From Lagopus muta (Eukaryota; Chordata; Aves; Galliformes; Phasianidae), in assembly GCF_023343835.1 (NCBI RefSeq), contig NC_064436.1, positions 54,659,883-54,723,882 of the forward strand: 64,000 nucleotides of DNA, read 5' to 3'. Below, in pieces: positions 1 to 12,900 of this stretch. Within the stretch, counting starts at the first letter, position 1, and every line of letters begins with the position of its first letter. Position numbers and translations under genes: made by a program. A model generated the notes under the pieces. That model ran no database searches. It was not told the DNA's origin and worked only from the letters and a program-made list of their open reading frames with translations.

Positions 1-786
1 CTTTTTCTCATCATAGTGCCTGAGAAGCTTTGAATCATAATACAGTACAAATATTGGATGAATAAGGAGGTGAAAATATTTTTAGCAGTGATAAAGTTTG
101 TTCGAAACAGTAAATGCTGACAGATACTTTCTCTGATCTTTGAAGCTACGCTGTATCTGCAATACATCTGAAGTTAGGGTTTAAAACTCCTATGTCACTT
201 GTACAGTTAATAAAGCAGATTAATAGCTCCGGTCTTCTGTTCTGAAAATGGAAGATCTAAAAACTTATGCTCTGTGTTTTCACCATCTTTATTTGGGATT
301 TTCAGCCAAAGCTTTCTTTTTTTTTTCCGGTAATATTGATGGAAACTTTCAGTTGTCTTCAGTATTTTGAGGATCTTGTTTTGCTGCTTTTGGTAGATGT
401 TGGACAAGTACTAAGATGTGACTGAACATTATGACACCAAGATAAAATGCATTATACTGTATAATAAGCAAATATAGTACATCCTGAGCAGCTGTAATCT
501 ATTTGGGTACTATGGTAAAAATATCTTCAATTGTACCCTTACTGTACTGAAAACTGATAGGACATTTAAAATAACACATGCTGTTCACGTTCCTCTTTCT
601 GGTTAAAATATGGATTTGCAAATTTTGAAAGATGTGATTGTGTTAGAAAAATGAGAAATGTATCGTGTAGTGTTTTGAGGCAGCTTGCAAATTAGCTGAA
701 ACAATTTAGGTGTAATCTTGAATCATGAATGTCTATACTTAATGGGTAGTTTGTGACTGAAGTAATGTCTTAATTTTTCTCTGCAG
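1..786 (+). other. ADGRA3: ADGRA3 intron (partial), no other feature seen
   Basis: AT-rich intronic sequence ending in a pyrimidine tract and ctgcag. Its donor lies upstream of the window. No repeat family is recognised. Confidence 0.85.
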
Positions 787-858
787 GGATCTTAAGAACA
801 ACCTTATAAGTACTATAGATCCAGGAGCTTTTCTGGGGCTTTCATCTCTGAAAAGACT
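787..858 (+). CDS. ADGRA3: ADGRA3 LRR exon (first in window)
   Basis: A 72-base exon between ctgcag and gtaagt. It encodes one 24-residue leucine-rich repeat ([20 protein letters not shown] then LKRL) with the LxxN and F-L spacing of the extracellular LRR type. It begins with the last base of a codon and ends after two bases of the next, the same phase as the next two exons. Confidence 0.93.
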
Positions 859-933
859 GTAAGTAGTATATCTAACCCATCAGTTTAAGGGGGAAAAAAA
901 AAAAGAAAGAAAGATATAAATATCTTTTAATAT

Positions 934-976
<43 letters not shown>

Positions 977-3900
977 TATCTTTGTATATACACACACACA
1001 CATATATATATATACTTTTATATGTAGGAATGCATATATATTGAGAGTTTTGCTGTCTAAATATATACACATTTACATCTACGTATAAATAGAAGAACAA
1101 AGTTCTTCAGTTGATCTGACTGAAGATCATCTACTGCATGTGGCTTGGAAGTCTCACTTGATGTTACTGGTAGTCTCTCTTGTATTATTCCTCTCTTTTT
1201 CTATTTCTATGACTTCCGACATCACTGGGTGAATGTTCAGTCAGAGCTTTGATGCCATCAAGTGTTGCTTTGATGAATGTTAAACCTGTCATGGTTTTGG
1301 CTTTTTTTCTTCAAAAGGTCATAGTGGAACACAGAGTCCCTTGCTATTAATATTACACTGTAGCAACAGGGCTGCTAATGCTGCATTATTGAAGGTTGTG
1401 CCAATGTTTCCATTAACACGTTTCTGCAGGATTTATACCTTGACTCAAAACTGTTTCAGATGAAGCTTGAAAAAACAGGATGTCAGTATGACAGCTTTTC
1501 TTAAAGACTTTGAATTTTCAAAATATCTGGAACAGATTTTACAGCATGGAAGTCTTAGTTATTTTTATTTTTATTTAATTTTGCCACTTTCCCTCTTATA
1601 TTTTCATCACATATATTTGTCATTGTTTAGGTGATCCGGCTCACTTACTGTGGACCAACTATGGACTTCTTGAAGCTTAAGTTTTATCCCTTCAAGAGTT
1701 ATTAGGAATTTTAGGATCTACATTATAAATAATGTAATATATATTAATATAAATATAGACATATCTGTGTGTCATAAAAGAACTGATAAATATTTTGGCA
1801 AGTCAAAAAATTAACTGAAGTAGCACATGAATATACTGTACAGATGCAAAAATATGCTTTGTGGTGAAACAAGCAAAGATCATTAAATAAGAAGTGACTT
1901 GAAAGCTCCATTTGAGCAAACCATTACTGCTTTAGAAATGGGTTAAGGAGTGTGCATGCATCTGTTTGTACATCTATACACCTGTGCCTTTTGATTTTTT
2001 GCTGAAAAAGTCTGTGTATATGGTGCATTCCAATATCATGAATTTTAGGTAAAAGACTTTGGTTTCTAGACTGTATGGCATCTTGAAACGAGTTTATTCT
2101 CATGTTTTACATTCTTCTTATTTGTAGAGACTTAACTAATAACAGAATAGGCTGCCTGAATGCAGACGTATTTAAAGGACTTGTAAATCTTATTAGATTG
2201 TAAGTACAATTTTGTTGTATATTATTTCATCTAAGTATTTTTACCGTGTAAGTTAATCTTTTGTTTCAGTGGGACTCATTTGTTGTAAGCAAGTGCCTGA
2301 AGGACATGGAGCCTGAGATGTAGATTATAGTTTTTGCTAAAGTTCTGCTATAAGAAACATTTTATTGCAACTTGTTAGTAATGATGTATTAATTCACTGT
2401 GAACAGCGACATTATTTTTAAACTTCTTGAAATGCATAATGAACCATGCATAGAATTGCCTGGGTTGAAAAGGACCACAATGATCATCTAGTTTCAACCC
2501 CCCTGCTATGTGCAGGATTGCAACCGCCAAACCAGGCTGTGCCCAGAGCCACATCCAGCCCGGGCTTGAATGCCTCCAGAGATGAACATTGCTGGTTGTT
2601 GCTTTTAATAAAGTATTTGCTGTCAAATCTTGCTTGCTTCCAGGCTTAAAATTCTTGAGGTAAAAAACTTTTAGGAAACAATTGTTTTAGTTATTTTTTG
2701 CTAGACTGTGAAATTTGATGTGATTCTCAGTCATGTGGACTACAGCACTGTGCCAGAATAGTATCATGTAGGTTTTAAAAATAACGCTGTCCTCAAGAGG
2801 GAATTTTTATACAGGTAAATTTCAAATGTCAATCTCTTGAGCATGAGTTGAAATAATGCTACTTTTATTTCTTAGAAATCTTTCTGGAAATCTGTTTTCT
2901 ACGCTTACGCAGGGAACATTTGATCATCTTGGTTCACTGAAGTCTCTGTAAGTACTTACTGCATCTGATTTTAAAATGCACGATCATTTGTTCTTCACAA
3001 AACGTCCTTATTGTATCATAAAACATTACTTGGAATTGCCCTATGTTTGAACCAAAAATAGCTGAAACAAATTACTGCAATATTCCAGATTTTGAATGAG
3101 AGTTTTTCACATTGATGTGTGTACTCACTAGCAAAAAAAAAATAAATTTTGTAAATGCATGAGAAATATGCGTACAGATGTCTGACGATTTAACTACCCT
3201 CAAAAAATGCTTGATAGTTATTATATAGGTGTAAGACAATAAAGTTATACCAACTTCAGAGTTTGAGAAAGTTTTACTTTGTGTAATTTATTACTTCTGT
3301 CTTAAACAAATAGTATCATACACCCTTTTTTAATCAAGGGAACAAATATTTTAAAGGAAAACTTTAGTCTTACCTTGAAGCATGATATTTTGTTACACAT
3401 ACTGGTGGCTACATCTCAACCTCATTTTTCTCTTCTTTAATTTTATGAACTCTGTGTAAGAAAGGAAGTTAAAAATTTTGTCAGTGCTTATGATTAGCTT
3501 GCATTTTTCTCTGATCTTCTTTTACTTGTTCACTGTATTGGGCTTCGTGGCTTTGGTATTGAGAAAATTGATTGCATATGAAAATAAATGTTTTCTTTCT
3601 TCCTCCGGCTTCTTTCAATTGTTAATAAGTTGTTACTACTGATTTTTTTTTTTATTGTATACAAAAAGATTGCTGTCAAAGAACATCACGGGTTTGGTAA
3701 GACAATCTGAAAATAACAGTTGCTGTTAAAAATATGTCTGGAGGAATTATTGTGAACAAAGACTAAATGGAGTTTCACAAGGATGTTGATTTAATATTTG
3801 AAGTGCTCTGCCTGTGATGATGTTCTATCTTCTAGACATTTGCAAAAATGAAAATTAGGCTTTTAATAGAGGTAAAAACAGTGATCCATTTTGATGCATT

Positions 3901-6900
3901 TTAACTCTTTCTAAACCGGTAGACTGTTAATGCTCTCTTTGAATTTAGCTGACTTCAACAGGCACTAATGGAGGGCCTGGTTTATCTTTTTAATAGGAAA
4001 TATTAAACTATATGTAGGAGATTTTATTAATCACTGAAAAACCTTATATGATTTGCATATAGAGCAGAATGATCCTTAAGGTTGCGTGAGTAGTGCCTCG
4101 TAAGAGAAGTAAGTGAGAGGATATCTTTGTATTTCCGTTATTTTTTAATGTTATAGCATCTGATTGCTATAATAACCTTTTGCCAGTGAAGTGTGTTCTT
4201 ATGTTGTGGTGATGCATATTCAACGAGTTCCCCATTATGTTTGCTTAAGCAATGTAAGCTCTCTCAGTTAAAGAAATCACTAGAAATTATTTCATACACA
4301 GGTATGGCTCCCCTTATCTGTATGGGGAAGATTACTTTCCTGGGGGGTGTGTGCTTTTATGCTGGCACCACAGCTTGCAATATGTTAGAGCAGCTTCCAT
4401 TATGTAGTAGCAGGCCACGCAGCTGTGTTCTGGGGTTTGGTTGTCTGCAGCCTGCATGTCTATGACTGTGCAAGGCCATCTGCAGCTATTCCTGTAAAGC
4501 TTTCAGATATCTGAGTGTTCCATTTCGTCACTGTGTATGCTCATTTTGCATTGCAGAGAATTTCAGACTGATTATCTTCTTTGTGATTGTAACATACTCT
4601 GGATGCATCAATGGCTAAGAGAAAGAAATATAACCGTACGTGAGACTAAGTGTGCCTATCCCAAGTCACTTCAGTCACAGACAGTGACTGGTGTTAAGCA
4701 AGAACTTCTAACCTGTGGTAAGCACTTCTGACAACTAGTCCTTATTTGCTAATTCATTCCCTATTCTATTAATATTGTCAAGTCGACTTTTTGTTTATCC
4801 GAAATTCAGATATGAAATTCAGGTAATGAAATTTGGTAATAGTGATCCTGAAGGCTCATCGTTATTCCTTTTCCAGTGTGGCTTGCTTTCAGAAATACGT
4901 CTGTGATTCTGTTGTGTATGTATGAATACCTGTAATGCTAAATTATAATTCTATGAAATTATGAAGAAATAATGTGTAGCCATGTTTTTCACTGTTTTGT
5001 ATTCATTCTTCTAAACGTGGACTATCAAATTATTTCTGAATTTAATGGAATATATACTTTGAGTTTGAATTTCTGATGCATCAAACATCAGCTTATGTGA
5101 CTGTATCAATAGTTCGCAGATGTTTTTCTTCTTTTGAAAAATACTGACATGACACTTCTGGCTAATAATTGTGCTTTTATTTCTCGAATTTTAGAACCTC
5201 CTCTTGAATTACCATCTTTCTATATGACTCCATCTCACCGCCAGGTTGTTTTTGAAGGAGACAGTCTACCCTTCCAATGTATGGCTTCATATATTGATCA
5301 AGACATGCAAGTCTTGTGGTATCAAGATGGAAAAATTGTGGAAACAGATGAGTCTCAGGGTATTTTTGTTGAAAAAAATATGATTCATAACTGCTCACTG
5401 ATTGCAAGGTAAATGTCTGCAGTGAAACTGTATTTCTTCACTCTTGTTCCTTGCTCTGATTTGGTGAATATTTCAAGGACCAGTAAGGACCACATAGAGT
5501 GAACGTGTGTAGACAGAAATTTTCCTATCAGGGACATAGTCTGTGACTTCATATCTTACAGTAACTGGTTTTGGTCATTGTTACTAACTATTAAGGAGGG
5601 AACTCTACAGATTGTGTAGTTGAACTCCCCCTCCTCCCACCCGCTCCCGTTCAAAACAGAGCAGATTGTCCAGGGCTGTTAAAGTTGTATTTTGAGAAAC
5701 TATAAAGATTTCCTAATGCAGTTAACATTAAATAATAGTTTGTGGTATGATACATTTGTCATTTTAGAATGTTAAAATTGCAAAAACCAGTCTTAGGTAA
5801 GCACATGAAATTCTTTCCTCTTGTTTCTGACTATACCACACTTGTAATACTGAAGTTCTCCAGCGGACACTTACATGTATATAAGTATTATTTATTCCAC
5901 TTACAGTAGATTTTTGACTCTTTCAGCATCTACAGAGTGATTATGTGTCTAGTAATTGTATTAGTAAATTAGAGATTTATCACAAATTATGCACTTAGGT
6001 AATTGTCTTAGTTTGACATTTCTGCAACAGCTGTTAAGAGCAGTGGTAATTTGGACTTCCTGTCTCTTCTTTCATAAAGTGAGAAACTTTTTTCATAGCT
6101 TTTCTTTTTCTCTCCTGTCTTAGCATAAATGAGAAGAATAGCAAATATTTCTCTGTTTATTACAGTGCATTTATTCACTGATAACTTATAAGATCCCAGT
6201 TTTATGTAACTAGTTGCTTTTTCCATTGTGTATTTGTGCTTTCTTTGTTTCCTGAAAATTTAATAAATTGTTGTAAGATTGTTGAGGTTTGTTTGTTTAT
6301 TCTATCTTCCCAGTGCACTGACAATCTCGAACATTCAGGCTGGCTCCACAGGAAACTGGGGCTGCCATGTACAAACCAGACGTGGAAATAATACGAGGAC
6401 AGTAGACATTGTGGTATTAGAAAGTTCTGCACAATACTGCCCTCCAGAGAGAGTTGTGAACAATAAAGGAGACTTCAGGTTGGTTTTCAACTGAAGTTTT
6501 TTTGCTTTAAAGACACATACTTCGATCTTCATTTGTAAATTATATTGAATAGATTTTTATCTATTCTGGATTAATATGTTGAAGTGTACACGACTGAGTT
6601 AGTAAATTTTTATCTTGTAAATTTGCATCTTTGGAATAGATGGAAAGTAAACTTGATATTGTTATATTTTTATATATATATATAAACATATGAATTATTG
6701 GAATAAAACTTTTTGGAAGAGCTGTTAATTAGAGTATGTACTGATGGGGGTGGGTTTTCCACCAAGTTGTCTTTATATTTTGAGAAATTTGCTGCTCCAA
6801 TATAACAAAATAACTATGCAAGAAACACGTAACTTCAGAAAATATGAATGCTGCTTCCTTTTTATGACTGATGGTGGAACTGTAAAGCTAGCTCTGATAT

Positions 6901-9900
6901 TCCATTGTGCTGGATGTTGCAGAGTATTTTGTCTTTTCTTCTTACCTCTTCACCTGTTTTCCCTTTTCTGATCTTTCTGCTGCTGGTCACTCTTAACAAC
7001 ACGTTACTCCTGGAGGTGCCAGGTAGCTTCTGTATAGATTCTCTGTATGTAAGGTAATTCCCTTTATAATACTCTGTGTTGTACCTCCCTCCCTGCAGTA
7101 GTTTCTACAGATAATTAGTTTGTCACAACATAAATAAACCCTGTATTTGTAGGGTTTCGTAACATTATAGCAACTGCTTTTTATTTGTGTTCATTTATGC
7201 TGCTTGGCTATGCTAATCTTCTGTCTGATCTATTTATAAACTTTAGTTCCTTTCTCTATGTACATTAGAGCTCTTCAGTCATCTTCTTTCTATAGAAATA
7301 AGACATTTTAAGGAATGAAAAACAAGTTAAAGTATAGTTTAACTTGCTTAATAGGGACATAGGGACATAGTTTATGGGGGGGAAAAAGATAAGCGCAGAA
7401 GGCCTCTTCCATTCGTAGTAAAAATTCAGGTAAAGAGCTGGCTGAGAATATTTTTTGCTGAGTTCATCTTGTTCACCATATGGATGATTTTGAGAAGAAA
7501 AGTAGTGGGTTTCTGGGTACAAAGGAACTGTTAGTAAGGAAAGAAACTGTAAGCATGCTTGCCACACAAAAGCAATTTGGAATTACTGAAGTTTCACTTT
7601 CACATTGTAATGAATTATTTATATAGGAAACACTGAACATCCTCTTTTTACACTGTGTTGGCTCATACTGCGGGAATGAGCACTACATTAGCAAATGAGA
7701 ACTTCCTGCTTAAGATAAAAGGTGAAGAAAGTCAAAGAGATGGATGCTGTATTCATCAAAGAGCATACACATCTATTTAAATCACTTATGCATTTTTTTA
7801 TGATACAAGTGTGAATTGTTCTTCTTTGATTTGCCATTAGAGGTGAAAACAGATGGTAAGGGCCTATTTCAAAGTGTTTTCCATTAAATTAACCTGTGCT
7901 GTTCAGCGACTGTTCAGTGTAATAGGTTTTACCCCCTCTAGAATTCAGTGGAAAGAAATAAGATTTCAGGAAATGTTCAGCTTATCAAAAGCTTCACTGT
8001 GTCTGGGTTTATTGTAACGGTCTTCTATTTGTAGTTTAGGTAGAGTAATATTAAAGGGTAATTTTTTACTTTTGAGACCATATGGAGATAAGACTTTGAC
8101 TAGCGAGAAAATGGTTCTGAGCAGATGGTTGTAAATGATCCTAGGTGAATGAGATTTTATAGTTTTTTAGTTGGAACTGGCTAGTCATTTTAGCTTGGAA
8201 GCAGCTTCAAAACTGGCAGCTAGATTTTTATCCTTTAGAAATGGGACAGCAAAGAGTAGCGATGGAGAAATGTTTGTCTTCAGTATCTGTGGTGCTGTAA
8301 TAGTTCAGCATGAATTCATAAAGATTAGGGAAAACAGTATTCATCATGGGAATGTTTTCTTCTGTTATTTTTTTCTTTTAATATATTCATCCTGTTAGGC
8401 TTTAGCTAATATCCTCAAATATGTTACAGTCTATGAATGAACAGACAACAGCATTTATGTATCAAAATATAACCTATCGCTTCTGCTTCAGTAAGTCCTT
8501 CAACTGCTGTGGTGTGTAGTGTAAGTTTATTCTAGTAGTTGATAGAATTCTGTCATAAATGTAATTATTACCCTTTGGAAAACTGTTGGTGGGCTTAATG
8601 TTAAAAATGTAATAGTCATGTTGAAGTTAGATAATTACCAAGATATAATAATAAAAAACATTAGACTGCCTGTAAGCTATTGCAATTACGATAGCAAAAC
8701 ACATTGGTTACTAAAATTTACTGCTGAAAGAAATAAATGCTTTCAAAACAGAATTAACATGCATGAAAGAAAGAATGCTTCTGTAACCTCATTGTCTGGC
8801 TTTTTTTTTTCCTGAAATGAAATTATAGTACTTAAATGTTAATGAATCATATTTTCTCCCACAGATGTCTACTTTCACGTGTGTATGATAAACTTTGAGC
8901 ACCAAATTATATACAGTGATACAATAAGAGAGCTAATACAATCTGAATCTGTACTTCTGCTAGCAGTTGGTTGAAGTGTGAAAGATGTTGATGGTTCACA
9001 AGAGACAGAGAATGCTGTCAGGCTTGCTTAGGCTTTTTTCTTTTTTTTTTTTTTTTTCCAATGACAAAAATTTCATGTTACAATTTGAACCCTGCTCTGG
9101 GGAGCAATGCCTCACCTTGTGGATGCACTGCAGTTGAACAGTTCATGTCTGAGAATGGTTCAGGTTGACATTCACTATGGAAAAATAGGGAAGTAGGGAA
9201 GCATAATTAGAGCTGGAATCAGTTTCCACTGCTGGGCTGTGCCTGTACATAGTGTGGTGTGAATGAGAGGAAACGGTAAGGGGCTTAATTCCCCACCATT
9301 CCCTAATGACTGTACTTATTTGCGTTGATTTGGATATGTGAAGTAATGACAGGAAGCTTGGAAGCTTTAATTGTCCCACTGTTCATGTCCAGTTTATCAC
9401 AGAAACATAAAATGGCTTATGTTGGAAGGGACCTGCTGTAGGGGGCCTGCTTTGCAGGGAGACTGGACTTGATCTCTAGAGGTCCCTTTAGCATCTACAA
9501 TTCTGTGACCTTTAGAATCTACTACTTCCAGCCCTCCTGTTATGGATAGGGTTGCTGCCTGCTAAATCAGGCTGCCCAGGGCCCTATCCAACCTTAACTC
9601 AAATGCTTCCAGGGATGGAGCATCCAAAGCTTCTCTGGGCAACCTGATCCATTGCCTCATGACCTCTGAGTAAAGAATTTCTCCCTATCATCTAACTTAA
9701 ATCTACCCTCCTTTGTTTAAAGCTATCCACTTTATCCTCTTGGTATCTACTTATGTCATCACCGATGTGGAAACTTATTTAAAAAAAAAATGATGTCGAT
9801 AAAATTATTTTTGTAAAGAAGTGATCTTTTAGCATCTTCATGACAGTGTTTCTGGAGAACTTGGCATGCTAAAAGTTGAGTTTTGGCTGTATTTGAGGTA

Positions 9901-12900
9901 CTGGTAGGCCTATGTGTTGTCTAATAGCTGTTCCAGCTGTGTAATCAGTTGTCTTTTTTTTTTTTGGTTGTTTTTTCTTCACTCCCTGAGAGGTTTTTAT
10001 ATCCATAAGAGATAATTCATCCTTTAACTTGTATTTTCTCCCAGATGTGCTATTGGACTATGCTTTGGTTTGTCCATACAGCAATTTCAGAGACTTTTCA
10101 GAGACTTGAGACGTGTTTACATGTTCTGGCTAACTTGCATTGTATTCTGTTTCCCATTCCTCACTTCCCACAGATCCATAATTTGTTCAGACTGTAATCA
10201 GTTGGCCAGACATGATCCAACAGTGTTATTTTTATTAGCTTGTGAGCGCGCACATAATGCTGTGCTAAGTTTGCTGCTGAGATTGCAGCACTTCAAAGTG
10301 ATTTTTCTAAGGAAGATATTGTCCTTTCTGCTGCCTTTCCTTTTCTATAGGAGATAAAATACCACATAATTATGGAACCTATTGAAGAATAGAAATCACC
10401 AGTGTATAGTGAGTGTATTTTATATTTTTATTTATCTATATATATAGATTACGCACACATTATTTGAATTTTTTTACATTCCCTACAATGTCTGTACATC
10501 ATAGAATGGCCTGAGTTGAGAAGGAGCTCAAAGGTCATCTAGTTTCAACCCCCCTGACACTGGCAGGGTTGCCAACCACTAGACCAGGCTGCCCAGAGCC
10601 ACTTCCAGCCTGGCCTTGAATGCTTCCAGAGATGGGGCATCCACAACCTTTGCAGGCATCCAGTTCCAGTGCGTCACCACCCTCTGTGTGAAAAACTTCC
10701 ACCCTGATATCTGACCTAATCTTCCCGTCTCAATTTAAAAATGTTCCCCCTGTTCTGTCACTATCCACCCATGTAAGCAGTCATTAACATGTCATTCATT
10801 GCTGTTATTTTAAAACTGTGGTAATTGTTCTCTTCTTTTTCCTTTTAACATTGTCTATAGTGTCTAATTCTTGTGTTGGGTTTTTCTTCCATGTAGAGGT
10901 TGAATAGTGACACTTTAATTTCTTGGAGTGACTCCTGAGGTGCTGAATAGAAGTGTAGTGCGTATTTGTTAGGCTTGATGAAGCTGTGCTTTAAGACTCG
11001 ATCATTAGCTTCCAGATACTCAGAAATTCAGATGATGGTCATAATAATCCGTGTCTTGTATATGGATATATCCGTATCTTTCCACATCTTGACTCAGTCA
11101 TGCCATTGCAGTACAGAGAATTGCCTTCTTATGCTGAAGCTCTTAGAAAAGACACAAAAATTTAACTCTTTGTTTTCTCTTTTGGCTTATTGTAATAATT
11201 GTCTAGTTTCTTCCATTAGATTCCTTACTGACTTGAATTTTTTGGTGATGCCATGACTCATGCATTCTGAGGATACCTGCAGCTTTCTTTCTATGTGTTG
11301 CTTGGGTTTTTTCTTTGTTTTGTTTTTCCAAAATGCCTCTTGACACTTTTCTTTCACTACTGAAGGTATCTGAAATGACCTGTTGGAGTTTATTGGAAAT
11401 TGGTGGGAAATTCAGCTAGAGAGGACTTTTAGGATACCCCAAAAAGTTTTCTCTTTTAGAGAAAACTGGGATAACTCCAATGTCTTCGGTATGAGAACTT
11501 TATTAACTGAATAAGAAAGGAAAATGGAACTGATCAGAGAGTTGTTCGGTTTCTGTGTGTGTGTTTTTTTTTTTTTTTTTTTTTGCTTAAATTTTACTTG
11601 CCTGGAATATTCATCAATGTGTTCATTTCAGACTCCAAACACAGAAATATGTATTACAAAATTAGGTGTTCCAGATGATAGAACTGATTAAATGGCTGTT
11701 TATTGAAATACAGTCTGTGTGTTTAAAAAACAAAACAAATACTACAAATTTTAAATCACAAGTGTAGGCTAGCAATTTTTTTTCAGTTTTTGGAGACAAC
11801 TGTGGTGTGTAAAAACCAATAGAAATTCTTAAGACTGGGAAAGAGGTATGTTAGTTCTTCAGGCTGTTGAAAGAGAGCTTGCGTTAGCTTGTCTTGGTTA
11901 TGGTACAAAAGGCCTGGGTTGATGAAGTGGATCTTTTGCTAGGTTTTAGTTAAGCCTAGTCTGTTAGGTTGTAAGAGTTGATATATTTAGCCTTCTTTAT
12001 TGTGGGTACATGTCATTTTTGCTTTGAATTTCAAGTATTAGTGTTCTGAATTATGAAATACTGCCTATTTGCATCTTTCCAGGGAGAGAGCATTAAGCAT
12101 GGGCAGGCTGTGGCTGGCATTCCTTGTTCTCAGCATTGCAGCGTAATTCAGGCCTGGTTTCTTTGTATTCTTATTGTTTCCTTTTGAAACAATTCTTCTT
12201 GAGTGATCAGTGCACTAAGATTGTACTGCAGTTTAATTTCCTGTATTTATTCTTACACTGACATAAAAATAAGCATCTGCAGATAAAATATACAATAAAA
12301 TTACAGAAGAAACATGGAGAATATTAAAGTTTCCTTAAAATACTTAGTTCTGTGTCACGTTAGTGAAAGGAGTCCTTTCCAAATTTCTTCATATTGTGAG
12401 TGCTTAATTCTCACGTGAATTTTTAACTGCTAGATGTTTGTCTGCAGTATCAGTCACTGGTTGTACTGCTGCCACTGTTTCTTACTCACTTTGAATGCAG
12501 TCCTCTGCTGTTCTTCTGCAGTTTAGCATTAGTCTGAATGCAGTATATGTGAACAGGACAAATAGAATGCTTGCAGGACTTGCTACTGTATATAACAAGT
12601 ATTTAGATAGCATTAATGCATTCTTTTCATGAAGTAAGCTAGTTTTATTAAAAAAAAAACAAAACAGCCCACACACAACAACAACAAAAACCACTTGTAA
12701 ACTGTTGTTATTAATTGGTAATTTACCCTTTCTATCAATGCAAGCTCTGGGACTAAAGGATAGAGCACAGTTCTACCAAAAAGAACTTGGGGATACTGGT
12801 GGGTGGCAAGCTGGACATGAGCCAGCAATGTGCCCTAGGCTGCAACAAAAGCAGCATGGCCAGCAGAGCGAGGGAGATAATCCCACACCCCTACTCTGTG

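Larger units (their letters stand above)
859..5194 (+). other. ADGRA3: ADGRA3 introns among the LRR, LRRCT and Ig exons
   Basis: Introns 859-2127, 2200-2875, 2948-4556 and 4718-5194. Apart from the microsatellite at 937-1014 and the CR1 at 2446-2592, they hold only AT-rich unique sequence. The open frame over 4193-4465 has no recognisable protein. Confidence 0.85.
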
